Shown: piece by piece, positions 24,617-32,543 of the stretch
Layout: every line of letters starts with the position of its first letter
How positions within the stretch are numbered: position 1 is the first letter of the stretch
DNA from: Kosakonia radicincitans DSM 16656
Lineage (GTDB): Bacteria; Pseudomonadota; Gammaproteobacteria; Enterobacterales; Enterobacteriaceae
Assembly: GCF_000280495.2 (NCBI RefSeq)
Contig: NZ_CP018016.1
Span: 3,038,001 to 3,102,000 of the forward strand
Length of the DNA: 64,000 nt
Reading direction: 5' to 3'
The notes under the pieces: model-generated
Databases searched by the model: none
What the model was told of the DNA's origin: nothing
The model's input: only the letters and a program-made list of their open reading frames with translations
Made by a program: the position numbers and the translations under genes

Positions 24617-26910
24617 GCTTTTGCTCCTTGTATCGATTTATCCTGTGCTGGCATTTTTGTTAACTCTATATCAGCAAACTGACAATGGATGGCGGAACCC
24701 GGTGAACCGGTTTTCATTTGCCCCATGTCTGATGAGGTATCATCGACCACATTCTGAACGTTAAAACTCTTTTTCGGGAACCAGGCCTCATACATCACCA
24801 GCATATCTTTCGGTACGTTCGTGGTGAGTCTGGCCCTGACAGTCACGTCACCAATGCCATTAAAGACACGAACCCAGTCCAGTTCCTTGATACCTTTGAG
24901 TTGTGCCGCTGCGGGATGGAGGTAAACAAATGGTTCCGGGTAAAACACCTTCATCCAGTCCAGATTAATGAACTGTGAATGGATGCCAAATAATGCATGC
25001 GGAGTAAAAAGCTGGAATGGATGGGTTTTCGCCCTGCCCGGTTTATATTCAGGTAAGCGTGAGTGGCCGTTCTCCTGACTCAGCGCCGAAGCAAATTCGT
25101 ATTTACCGGATGGTGTTTTGAACTTGAAGTCGTGCCAGGCCGCAGGATGTGGCAGTTTAGCTTTGACAGGGCCATTGAGCAGCTCTTCCCAGGATGAGAT
25201 GCCAAACAGTTTGTAGATCCCATCGTTAAATTCTTTCGCCACCCATTCTTTACCGTCAATCTCCTGTGGGAATGTACAGGAGCCAGGAGACAAGCGATTC
25301 ATGGTTCGGGAGAGTGCCGCCGCTATCTCAATATCCGATTTCGACTCATACATTGGTTTAATCGCCGGCTGGTTAATGGTTAACCAGTAATGCCAGTACG
25401 ATACCGAGACATTCCACTCCTCCATTTGGGTTGTGGCAGGTAAAACAATATCGGCCTGCTCCACGGTTTTATTGAAAAAATGGTCCACGCACACCACCAT
25501 CTCCAGCTTTTTGAAAGCCTTGAGCATTTTATTATGATCAAAATCCTGTGATAGCGGGTTCTTACACGCCACCCACAACATACGAATGGGCGGATCATTC
25601 GTGTCCAGTATGGCCTGCGCGGTTTTGTTTATATTCACGCTGCGGTCGGTATAACTGGCTTCCGTTTTTGCCGCAAAATCAAACTCCCCTTTTGGTCCTT
25701 TCTGTCCGCTAAACCCAACCGATCCCTCAGGTTGTTTTTGCAGCATGGCGTGATAATTGAATCCCCAGGTATAAAGGTGACCATAACGTGCGCCTCCCCC
25801 TTCCAGACCGATATTCCCCGTCATGGCGACCAGCGCATCAATGGCACGCACATTTGCGCCACCATTGATATGGCGTTGCATACCGTAACCGATCCAGATA
25901 GTCGCTGGTTTTACTGCAGCAAAATCTTCTGCAAGCTGACGAATGGTGTCGGCAGGAAGGCCGCACTGCTCCGCTGCCCACTCCAGGGTGATGTTTTCCT
26001 CTAAATACTGTGCAAAATCAGAAAAACCGACGGCATACTGGGTAGTAAAGTCTTTATCCACCAGACCGTTGTCTAATAAGTGGCGAGCCATACCCAGCGC
26101 CAGCGCGCCATCGGAGGCTGGTTTTATCCGTAAGTACAAATCGGCTTTGGCTGCTGTCTGCGTCAGGAGGGGATCAATGACAACCACTCTGGCGCCACGC
26201 TCGCGCGCCTGATAGATGTATTTCATGCTGTGCATGGAACACCAGGCAGGGTTAGCGCCCCAGATAATGATGTACCGGGACTTGACCATATCTTCGGGAT
26301 CGTTACACCACATATCCCCCATGTCATAGCTCTGGGCATCAATTCCTGCAGGCCAGCAGGGAGTGCCGACAAAACGGGTGGTGTAACCCAGCGAGGACAT
26401 CATGCCTTCAACACCGTAATTAAGAATGCCCAAATTACCTGAATATTTCGTGAGGCCCAGTCCCAGAAGCGAGCCATCTTTCTTTTTAATCTCCAGAATT
26501 TTGCTGGCAATGCGTTCCATTGCGTCTTCCCAGGAGATGCGACGCCATTTACCGGAACCCCGGCCATCCTGAATCATCGGGTATTTAATCCGGTCAGGAC
26601 TGTAGACCCGGCGGGGATAGGTCAAACCTTTTATACAGGGTTGACCATGCGTGAAAGTCGACTCTTTTGCTCCGTCAATATAGTGGATGACACCGTCCTT
26701 AACGTGAGTTCTCAGGCTGCAGGTGTCATAGCAATTGCGGGGACAGGAATTTCGATAAAGGGTGTAGTTATCAGGATTGTAAGGTATCGGGGGCTGTGCT
26801 GCAGCCCGGCGAGGGGTCAACAGCCCGCCTGGCAGGCTGGTAGCAACGCCTGCGAGGGCAAGATTTTTGATAAAGCGCCGCCTGGCGGGGGAATCAGGTG
26901 TGTCAGTCAT
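24613..26910 (-). CDS. dmsA: DMSO-reductase-family molybdopterin oxidoreductase, Tat-exported
   Basis: A 765-residue catalytic subunit. The N-terminus has a Tat signal with RRRFIK (residues 10-15) and a hydrophobic stretch ending in AAA. The FeS motif has Cys56, Cys60, Cys64 and Cys92. Then come the bis-MGD binding domains, with WGANPAWCSMHS and the C-terminal molydopterin-binding region. Where E. coli DmsA has its Mo-ligand Ser, this protein reads VGTPCWPAG, so Cys185 is the likely ligand, as in polysulfide, thiosulfate or tetrathionate reductases. The true substrate is therefore open; the gene symbol marks operon architecture only. ATG at 26910 was chosen over an upstream frame because it opens directly before the Tat signal and overlaps the chaperone gene by eight bases. 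Confidence 0.85.
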   Translation of the reverse strand: MTDTPDSPARRRFIKNLALAGVATSLPGGLLTPRRAAAQPPIPYNPDNYTLYRNSCPRNCYDTCSLRTHVKDGVIHYIDGAKESTFTHGQPCIKGLTYPRRVYSPDRIKYPMIQDGRGSGKWRRISWEDAMERIASKILEIKKKDGSLLGLGLTKYSGNLGILNYGVEGMMSSLGYTTRFVGTPCWPAGIDAQSYDMGDMWCNDPEDMVKSRYIIIWGANPAWCSMHSMKYIYQARERGARVVVIDPLLTQTAAKADLYLRIKPASDGALALGMARHLLDNGLVDKDFTTQYAVGFSDFAQYLEENITLEWAAEQCGLPADTIRQLAEDFAAVKPATIWIGYGMQRHINGGANVRAIDALVAMTGNIGLEGGGARYGHLYTWGFNYHAMLQKQPEGSVGFSGQKGPKGEFDFAAKTEASYTDRSVNINKTAQAILDTNDPPIRMLWVACKNPLSQDFDHNKMLKAFKKLEMVVCVDHFFNKTVEQADIVLPATTQMEEWNVSVSYWHYWLTINQPAIKPMYESKSDIEIAAALSRTMNRLSPGSCTFPQEIDGKEWVAKEFNDGIYKLFGISSWEELLNGPVKAKLPHPAAWHDFKFKTPSGKYEFASALSQENGHSRLPEYKPGRAKTHPFQLFTPHALFGIHSQFINLDWMKVFYPEPFVYLHPAAAQLKGIKELDWVRVFNGIGDVTVRARLTTNVPKDMLVMYEAWFPKKSFNVQNVVDDTSSDMGQMKTGSPGSAIHCQFADIELTKMPAQDKSIQGAKA

Positions 26911-27538
26911 GGAGAATTCTCCGCTGTAAATCGAAAAACCAAAGCGAAAGTACGTCAGCAACTGAGTCAATCAGCGGCGTTGATACATGGGCTTTGATAC
27001 GGGTAATAAAGTCCGGCAACCATTTACTCAGGTGCTGATGCGTCAGCCAGTTCAGTACTTCTCTCTGTTCTGGCGTCAGTTCAGGTAACGATACCAGTAG
27101 CAAACAGGCCTCAATTTCATAACTGATTGAATCATCGGGAAATTGATTTTCTAGTGAAACTTCGAAACCCAGTTCGTGATAACACTTGCGTATTTCGAGC
27201 GTACTTTTTCCCATCACTTGCGGCTCTGTATGCAGATATACGGAAGCATAAGGCGGAGCCAACAAAGCCATGGGACCTACAAATAGCCGGTTAAAATCGT
27301 ATTCGACTTCAAGCCAGTCCCCGGAGGAAGGGATAGCGGGTAACCCCGGATGGCGCAGGCATAAATCCTGGAGTCTGTTACTGATTTCAGCCAGTGAGCC
27401 TGATTGCGGGAAAGCAAAAAAGTCGCGGAGACAGATCCCTGTTGCTATCCATTCTTCACGAGAGAAGGACACGGGTAAGGCCGATAAAGAGGGAGGAAGT
27501 GTTTCACCCTGCTCTTCCCTGTCTGAAGAAAAAAACAT
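26903..27538 (-). CDS. TorD/DmsD-family maturation chaperone
   Basis: A 211-residue all-helical cytoplasmic chaperone with the family motif E-x(4)-RLFVGP (Glu79 to Pro89) and the second hallmark region near PPYASVYL. Such proteins bind the Tat signal of the catalytic subunit and help cofactor insertion before export. It is the first gene of the operon, and its 3' end overlaps the catalytic-subunit start by eight bases, so the partner is almost certainly that protein. The N-terminal 25 residues look disordered, and the real start could be internal. Confidence 0.85.
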   Translation of the reverse strand: MFFSSDREEQGETLPPSLSALPVSFSREEWIATGICLRDFFAFPQSGSLAEISNRLQDLCLRHPGLPAIPSSGDWLEVEYDFNRLFVGPMALLAPPYASVYLHTEPQVMGKSTLEIRKCYHELGFEVSLENQFPDDSISYEIEACLLLVSLPELTPEQREVLNWLTHQHLSKWLPDFITRIKAHVSTPLIDSVADVLSLWFFDLQRRILHD

Positions 27539-27704
27539 ATGAAATATCCTATATGCTTAAGAATAATCTCACTGTAAAACTACCGGCAGAGGATGTTTTT
27601 TGATCATGGATACGTTTTTATTGTTTTTTTGAGGCCGGGAGGATAAATCGTCACACAGTGTGCTGACGCTCACGATTAAAGCGTGGAGCAGGTCGCGATG
27701 AGTT

Positions 27705-28032
27705 CAGCAGATCATCTGTAGCCGCTCATTTGGTCACCGCATCACTCAATATAGCGATATGTATCAGGCAGGGTGCGCCTATGCGGAGCGTGCGGCGGAG
27801 AAACTCCAGGCTGGAAGAAAACGTTGCTGCGTAATAAGCGTTTTTATACGCGCCAGCCCACATGACGAAAATAAAACCTTCTATAACCCGCAGGCCAGCG
27901 GCCGGCTGACTATTCCCACGAGGCACCGTCTGGTTTGCCGGTCAGGGCATTCAAAAAAGCTGGGCCATGAAGCGAGAGATGCTATCGCCGGGTTATACAA
28001 CACGCTACGTTGATTTACCGATCGTCAAATAA
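27705..28032 (+). pseudogene. umuC: umuC remnant (Y-family polymerase V subunit)
   Basis: Two frames hold pieces of the C-terminal third of UmuC. The first reads QQIICSRSFGHRITQYSDMY then CAYAERAAEKLQAGRK and VFIRASPHDENKTFYNPQAS, which follows UmuC IVCSRSFG through the FIKTSPFALNEPYYGNSAS region. The second, after about 60 missing codons and a frame change near 27930, reads FAGQGIQKSWAMKREMLSPG then YTTRYVDLPIVK and a stop at 28030, the UmuC tail. The catalytic N-terminal part and umuD are absent. It is a dead relic of an SOS mutagenesis operon, probably from a lost mobile element. Confidence 0.8.
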
Positions 28033-28196
28033 AAACGCTGTCGATATATTTATACAGGCGTTCTTTCAATCTATTTATTTAAGATCAAAAAGAGATAAAT
28101 ATTATTCTTATTAAGAGACAAAAATCATTCTCTTTGTATTATTAAACAGGTTTCCCGATCTGAAAATAACATTCACTACGTAATGGAGCTACTGAG

Positions 28197-28742
28197 ATGA
28201 GAGTTGTCGTATTTCAAGGACAATATGGTATTTTTAAACGCGAAGGTTTAGACCTTTCTATGCCAGCGGTACAAAGTTGTTTGGGGTTGTATGCATTATC
28301 CGATCAGCACGATTACTTGCTATGCGCGCATTTTGATACGGCTCTGGCGCTACAACAGAACCTGGAAGATATTCAATGCGCGCTGGAGCGGAAAGGGATC
28401 AGTATGAAAAGCCTGCACGGTATGGTTTTTGGTGGCGACGGAAAGCAGAGCTACCTGCGCTGTTCTTCACCCAGTAGCGATATTGGCAATACCATTGTTA
28501 ATTTTATAAAAGCCCGGGGCGGCACCGCTGAATATTCAGCCCAGTATTATTCCGGTGTGATTCCCCAAACGTTTAACTTTTACTACAAACGACGTTACGG
28601 GATCACTGAAGGCCGAAACGCCAGAGATTTTATGGGCGGTCATCAGCAGGCCGAAAATATCGCCAGACAGCGGATAAAACTCAGGCCGTCGGAGTATTCG
28701 CCAGCGCAGGCAAAAATGACGGATATTAGTCACTTATATTAA
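28197..28742 (+). CDS. CheD/CNF1-like fold protein, putative deamidase
   Basis: A 181-residue protein not assigned to a named family. Its layout matches chemoreceptor deamidase CheD: GQYGIFKREG at the start, Cys28 in QSCLGLY, His45 in LLCAHFD 17 residues later (Thermotoga CheD: Cys27, His44), a helix with ALQQNLEDIQCALERKG, the glycine turn MVFGGDGKQ where CheD has AKIAGGASM, then DIGNTIVNFIKARGG where CheD has NIGARNVEAVKKHL. Ser21 stands near the place of the CheD catalytic Thr21. So a Cys-His amidase of the CheD/CNF1 superfamily is likely by inference. There is no chemotaxis gene nearby. A GGAG lies eight bases before the ATG, and the 160 bases upstream are AT-rich. The basic C-terminal 50 residues are unique. 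Confidence 0.6.
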   Translation: MRVVVFQGQYGIFKREGLDLSMPAVQSCLGLYALSDQHDYLLCAHFDTALALQQNLEDIQCALERKGISMKSLHGMVFGGDGKQSYLRCSSPSSDIGNTIVNFIKARGGTAEYSAQYYSGVIPQTFNFYYKRRYGITEGRNARDFMGGHQQAENIARQRIKLRPSEYSPAQAKMTDISHLY

Positions 28743-28802
28743 ACAGCGGGTTCCATGCAGAAACCCGCCAGTGAAAGGCAACACGAAAATCACGCCAGAC
28801 CA

Positions 28803-29366
28803 TCAGCGGCTGCGTTTGGCGTGGCGCTCCCAGTTTTCCTGCTTTGCCTGCTCCGACTTACGCAACGCCACGTAGCAAGCACCGTTGCCACCATGATGCG
28901 GCAGCGCCGCACAAAAGGCCTGAACATCATCAAACTCGGTCAGCCAGCGCGCCAGATAACTGCGCACAATATTCGGATGCGAGCCATCTTCCCGCCCTTT
29001 GCCGTGAATGATGAGCACATTACGCAGACCATCAAGCCGCGCCTGGTGCATAAAGCGGAACAGCATCTGGCGGCATTGCTCAACCGGCTGGCGTAGCAGA
29101 TTAAGGCTTGCCTGCTGGCTGTATTTCCCCTGCCGCAGCTTATCCAGCACGCCGTTCTGCAACCCTTCGCGTTTAAACTCCAGTGGCGTACCAAGAGGGA
29201 TAATGTCAAGAAAACCGGTGGTGAGAAAATTATCGAGCTGCAGGGTATCGATACGCTGCTGCGCGCGAGGATTAGGTGTTCGCTGCCAGTGTACATCTGC
29301 ACAGCGCTTCAGGGGCTGAACGTCCTCCATGGCGTCAAGAAAAAGCGATTTGTCGTCAGGGTTCAT
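28803..29366 (-). CDS. smrA: SmrA, Smr-domain DNA endonuclease
   Basis: A 187-residue protein nearly collinear with E. coli SmrA (YdaL): MNPDDKSLFLDAMEDVQPLK at the start, TLQLDNFLTTGFLDIIPLG in the middle and an Smr domain (about 85-175) with NVLIIHGKGRED and LPHHGGNGACYVAL. The conserved HGKG loop and the following His and Gly form the nuclease site. ATG at 29366 was chosen over an upstream ATG at 29384 because it restores the E. coli start. In E. coli the abg genes separate it from ogt; here only the mcaS interval does. Confidence 0.92.
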   Translation of the reverse strand: MNPDDKSLFLDAMEDVQPLKRCADVHWQRTPNPRAQQRIDTLQLDNFLTTGFLDIIPLGTPLEFKREGLQNGVLDKLRQGKYSQQASLNLLRQPVEQCRQMLFRFMHQARLDGLRNVLIIHGKGREDGSHPNIVRSYLARWLTEFDDVQAFCAALPHHGGNGACYVALRKSEQAKQENWERHAKRSR

Positions 29367-29526
29367 CAGGCACTCCTCCATCAACTTCTGCTCATGTACT
29401 ATAACGGGCGTACCCCGCCCCTACAATGGCTCTCGAGGATTTACCTTAAGTCGGACAAACAGTTAATGTTCTCGCCTGTTTAATTGCAGCCAAAAACCAT
29501 AATAAATTTGTGAGTACAAATTTAAC

Positions 29527-29570
29527 TTAACTAAAATTATTATCGCACTGGCGACCTGAATTTTAGTTAA
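29527..29570. repeat. 12-base perfect inverted repeat upstream of mcaS
   Basis: TTAACTAAAATT (29527-29538) and AATTTTAGTTAA (29559-29570) are perfect inverted copies with 20 bases between them. They lie between smrA and mcaS, about 65-110 bases before the expected mcaS start, and could be a two-site operator for a regulator of mcaS or smrA. Confidence 0.6.
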
Positions 29571-29575
29571 ATTAT

Positions 29576-29591
29576 CGTGAAATCAATCACC
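29576..29591 (+). promoter_or_regulatory. CRP-like site upstream of mcaS
   Basis: CGTGA-AATCAA-TCACC matches the CRP core GTGA-N6-TCAC exactly. It is centred about 52 bases before the expected start of McaS, whose E. coli gene is CRP-activated. That spacing is unusual for class I or II activation, so the start point or the site assignment may be off by some bases. Confidence 0.5.
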
Positions 29592-29635
29592 ATTTCTTAC
29601 TGGAAATATTTACGCGCATCGCTATAACTATATTT

Positions 29636-29730
29636 ACCGCACACGGAGGACACTGCAGGAAATAACGAAAGGAAGCGTCATTGTGTGTACTGTAGAGCCT
29701 GACGGATGTCGGCAGGCTCTATTTTTTTAT
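29636..29730 (+). ncRNA. mcaS: McaS small regulatory RNA
   Basis: The 3' half, TGTGTGTACTGTAGAGCCTG followed by ACGGATGTCGGCAGGCTCTA and seven T, is nearly identical to my memory of E. coli McaS (IsrA), and a start at ACCGC gives the same length of 95 bases. The terminator stem is AGAGCCTG with CAGGCTCT. A -10 box TATAAC (29623-29628) stands at the right distance. In E. coli mcaS also lies beside smrA (between abgR and ydaL). McaS is an Hfq-dependent RNA, induced through CRP when carbon is poor, that represses csgD and activates flhD and pgaA; it also binds CsrA. The 5' half differs more, as usual for this RNA. Confidence 0.85.
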
Positions 29731-29893
29731 CAGCGGGAATAGATAATATATGATCTATTAGATAACGACACATTGTCTGTTTATTATTCTGTTCCTCGCC
29801 TTGACATAGTGGAATAAACGTACTTTTGGGGTATGGTGGCACAGCAAGTCGTCTGCTAGGATTGGCGAACTTTGCCGCGGTTAAGGACGCCAG

Positions 29894-30409
29894 ATGTTAA
29901 CGTTACTTGAGGACAAAATATCCACCCCGCTTGGCCCGCTATGGATAGTGTGCGACGAAAGTTTTCATCTGCGCGCCGTGGAGTGGGAAGAGCACAGCGA
30001 TCGTATGAATAAGCTACTGGATATTCATTATCGCAGTGAAGGCTATCAACGCATCGCCGCAACAGATCCTGGCGGATTGAGCCAGAAACTGCAGGACTAC
30101 TTTGATGGCGATCTGGCTGTTATCGACACCCTCCCCACAGCGACCGCTGGCACCCCTTTTCAGCGTGAAGTATGGCAAGCGCTGCGCACGATCCCGTGTG
30201 GCCAGGTGGTGCATTATGGCCAATTGGCAAAAACGCTGGGACGCGCAACGGCGGCGCGGGCTGTGGGAGCCGCCAATGGTTCAAACCCGGTCAGTATTGT
30301 CGTACCCTGTCACCGCGTCATCGGCAGCAATGGCACCCTGACCGGCTATGCGGGCGGCGTACAGCGCAAAGAGTGGCTGTTACGCCATGAAGGCTACCTG
30401 CTATTGTGA
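29894..30409 (+). CDS. ogt: Ogt, methylated-DNA-protein cysteine methyltransferase
   Basis: A 171-residue O6-alkylguanine-DNA alkyltransferase. It takes the alkyl group from O6-methylguanine or O4-methylthymine onto its own cysteine, so each molecule acts once. The active site is PCHR with Cys139, preceded by the helix-turn-helix with the arginine finger in [12 protein letters not shown]. The N-terminal ribonuclease-like domain covers about 1-85. Length and order match E. coli Ogt, which lies next to fnr as here. Confidence 0.95.
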   Translation: MLTLLEDKISTPLGPLWIVCDESFHLRAVEWEEHSDRMNKLLDIHYRSEGYQRIAATDPGGLSQKLQDYFDGDLAVIDTLPTATAGTPFQREVWQALRTIPCGQVVHYGQLAKTLGRATAARAVGAANGSNPVSIVVPCHRVIGSNGTLTGYAGGVQRKEWLLRHEGYLLL

Positions 30410-30410
30410 G

Positions 30411-30438
30411 AAAAAGCGCATAAAAAGGCTTTTTATCA
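30411..30438 (+). terminator. Weak terminator-like hairpin after ogt
   Basis: AAAAAGC and GCTTTTT form a short, AT-rich stem with a ten-base loop directly after the ogt stop; the T run is part of the stem. Confidence 0.4.
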
Positions 30439-30584
30439 GGACGTATTGCGATAAAAACCTTAACGAAGTGAAGGAATTTCAACGAGATGATGTAGATTCA
30501 TTTCGTTGAAGCTCGCCCGCCTGTTTTAATAATCGTGAATTGACGTTTTACCAGACTTACGTGCTCAAGAAAAAGATGTTAAAA

Positions 30585-30598
30585 TTGACAAATATCAA
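30585..30598 (+). promoter_or_regulatory. FNR box of the fnr promoter (autoregulation)
   Basis: TTGAC-AAAT-ATCAA matches the FNR consensus TTGAT-N4-ATCAA at nine of ten positions. It lies about 20 bases before the fnr start codon, as in E. coli, where FNR represses its own gene from such a site. Confidence 0.85.
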
Positions 30599-30617
30599 TT
30601 ACGGCTTGAGCAGACCT

Positions 30618-31370
30618 ATGATCCCGGAAAAGCGAATTATACGACGCATTCAGTCAGGCGGATGTGCAATCCATTGCCAGGATTGCAGCATTAGCCAGCT
30701 TTGTATCCCTTTTACTCTCAATGAGCACGAGCTGGATCAGCTCGACAACATTATTGAGCGTAAAAAGCCCATCCAGAAAGGTCAGACGCTGTTTAAAGCA
30801 GGGGATGAACTGAAATCGCTGTACGCTATTCGTTCCGGTACGATTAAGAGCTACACCATTACCGAACAGGGCGACGAGCAGATCACCGGGTTCCATCTGG
30901 CGGGCGATCTGGTCGGCTTCGACGCGATTGGTACCGCTCATCATCCCAGCTTCGCACAGGCGCTGGAAACCTCGATGGTCTGCGAAATCCCGTTTGAGAC
31001 GCTGGACGATCTCTCCGGCAAAATGCCGAACCTGCGTCAGCAGATGATGCGTCTGATGAGCGGCGAGATCAAAGGCGATCAGGATATGATCCTGCTGCTG
31101 TCGAAGAAAAATGCCGAAGAGCGTCTGGCGGCGTTTATCTACAATCTCTCACGTCGTTTTGCCCAGCGTGGCTTCTCACCGCGCGAGTTCCGTCTGACCA
31201 TGACCCGTGGCGATATTGGTAACTATCTGGGGCTGACGGTAGAAACCATTAGCCGCCTGCTCGGTCGTTTCCAGAAGAGCGGAATGCTGGCGGTGAAAGG
31301 TAAATATATCACCATTGAAAACAGCGATATGCTGGCGCAGCTGGCTGGCCATACGCGCAACGTCGCCTGA
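30618..31370 (+). CDS. fnr: FNR, anaerobic global regulator
   Basis: A 250-residue CRP/FNR-family factor, nearly identical to E. coli FNR. Cys20, Cys23, Cys29 and Cys122 hold the oxygen-sensitive [4Fe-4S] cluster; the cyclic-nucleotide-like beta-roll covers about 50-150; the dimerisation helix follows; and the helix-turn-helix has [20 protein letters not shown]. The open frame runs 26 codons further upstream, but [10 protein letters not shown] at 30618 is the known E. coli start and lies after the FNR box. In this window it is the natural candidate to control the dms-like operon and other anaerobic genes. Confidence 0.98.
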   Translation: MIPEKRIIRRIQSGGCAIHCQDCSISQLCIPFTLNEHELDQLDNIIERKKPIQKGQTLFKAGDELKSLYAIRSGTIKSYTITEQGDEQITGFHLAGDLVGFDAIGTAHHPSFAQALETSMVCEIPFETLDDLSGKMPNLRQQMMRLMSGEIKGDQDMILLLSKKNAEERLAAFIYNLSRRFAQRGFSPREFRLTMTRGDIGNYLGLTVETISRLLGRFQKSGMLAVKGKYITIENSDMLAQLAGHTRNVA

Positions 31371-31516
31371 GTTTTTTCTCCTGCCTTCAGACCTTTTGCC
31401 GGACTGTGTAATTTTCGTGATTTATTGATCTGGCAAAAGGTTTTCCCTGTTTCATTCAGTGCTTATAGGTTATCTTTTATTTACAGACTGTGGTGACAGA
31501 TGTAAGGAGACCCTGT

Positions 31517-32464
31517 ATGGCTAAGTATCAAAACATGTTGGTCGCCATCGATCCTAACCAGGACGATCAACCAGCATTACGGCGTGCTGTGTATTTGCAT
31601 CAACGGATTGGTGGCCGCATTAAAGCCTTTTTGCCAATCTATGATTTCTCTTACGAAATGACCACCCTTCTGTCCCCCGATGAACGCACCGCTATGCGGC
31701 AAGGCGTTATCAGCCAGCGTACCGCGTGGATCCGCGAGCAGGCGAAATTTTACATCGATGCGGGCGTGCCGATTGAGATCAAAGTGGTCTGGCATAATCG
31801 TCCCTTCGAGGCCATCATCCAGGAAGTGATTTCCGGCGGTCATGATTTATTGCTGAAAATGACCCACCAGCACGATCGGCTGGAATCAGTCATTTTCACC
31901 CCAACGGACTGGCATTTGTTGCGCAAATGCCCTTGCCCGGTATGGATGGTCAAAGATCAGCCCTGGCCGGAAGGTGGCCGCGCCGTGGTGGCGGTCAATC
32001 TCGCCAGTGAAGAGCTGTACCACAATTCGCTGAACGAAAAGCTGGTCAAAGAGACGTTGCATTTGGCCGAACAGGTCAACCATACCGAAGTGCATCTTGT
32101 CGGCGCTTATCCTGTTACGCCAATCAATATCGCCATCGAACTGCCGGAATTCGATCCCAGCGTGTACAACGACGCTATTCGTGGTCAGCATCTGCTGGCA
32201 ATGAAAGCGCTGCGGCAGAAATTCGGTATTGATGAAAAATTGACGCATGTAGAGAAAGGGTTACCGGAAGAGGTGATCCCGGATCTGGCCGAGCACTTAC
32301 AGGCCGGGATTGTAGTGCTGGGTACCATCGGGCGAACCGGGATTTCTGCGGCATTCCTCGGTAATACGGCCGAACAGGTAATCGATCATCTGCGCTGCGA
32401 CCTGTTGGTCATCAAACCGGATGATTATCAAAGCCCGATCGAACTGGACGACGAAGACGATTAA
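31517..32464 (+). CDS. uspE: UspE, tandem universal stress protein
   Basis: A 315-residue protein of two universal stress protein domains (about 1-150 and 160-310), both alpha/beta. The second holds the ATP-site-like [20 protein letters not shown] motif, while the first lacks a full G-2xG-9xG motif. It is linked in E. coli to stress survival, motility and cell aggregation. ATG at 31517, with TAAGGAG before it, was chosen over an upstream GTG because [20 protein letters not shown] is the E. coli start. The order fnr-uspE is as in E. coli. Confidence 0.95.
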   Translation: MAKYQNMLVAIDPNQDDQPALRRAVYLHQRIGGRIKAFLPIYDFSYEMTTLLSPDERTAMRQGVISQRTAWIREQAKFYIDAGVPIEIKVVWHNRPFEAIIQEVISGGHDLLLKMTHQHDRLESVIFTPTDWHLLRKCPCPVWMVKDQPWPEGGRAVVAVNLASEELYHNSLNEKLVKETLHLAEQVNHTEVHLVGAYPVTPINIAIELPEFDPSVYNDAIRGQHLLAMKALRQKFGIDEKLTHVEKGLPEEVIPDLAEHLQAGIVVLGTIGRTGISAAFLGNTAEQVIDHLRCDLLVIKPDDYQSPIELDDEDD

Positions 32465-32471
32465 ATAAAAA

Positions 32472-32543
32472 CCCGCCATGAAGTGAACCCCATTTGTTGG
32501 AGTATCCAGCTTTCGGGGTTCACTTCAGCAAGGCGGATTTTTT
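32472..32543. terminator. Bidirectional terminator with long palindrome between uspE and the MscS gene
   Basis: An outer stem CCGCC (32473-32477) and GGCGG (32532-32536), flanked by A and T runs, encloses a 13-base perfect inverted repeat TGAAGTGAACCCC (32479-32491) and its complement (32515-32527). The stop of the convergent MscS-family gene is at 32542, so the hairpin serves both genes. Confidence 0.7.

Noticed and set aside
27603..27616. TTGAT-N4 half of an FNR box upstream of the chaperone-dms operon
   Set aside because: One half is perfect, but the other (GATAC in place of ATCAA) does not match, so FNR control of the operon is only an inference from its function.
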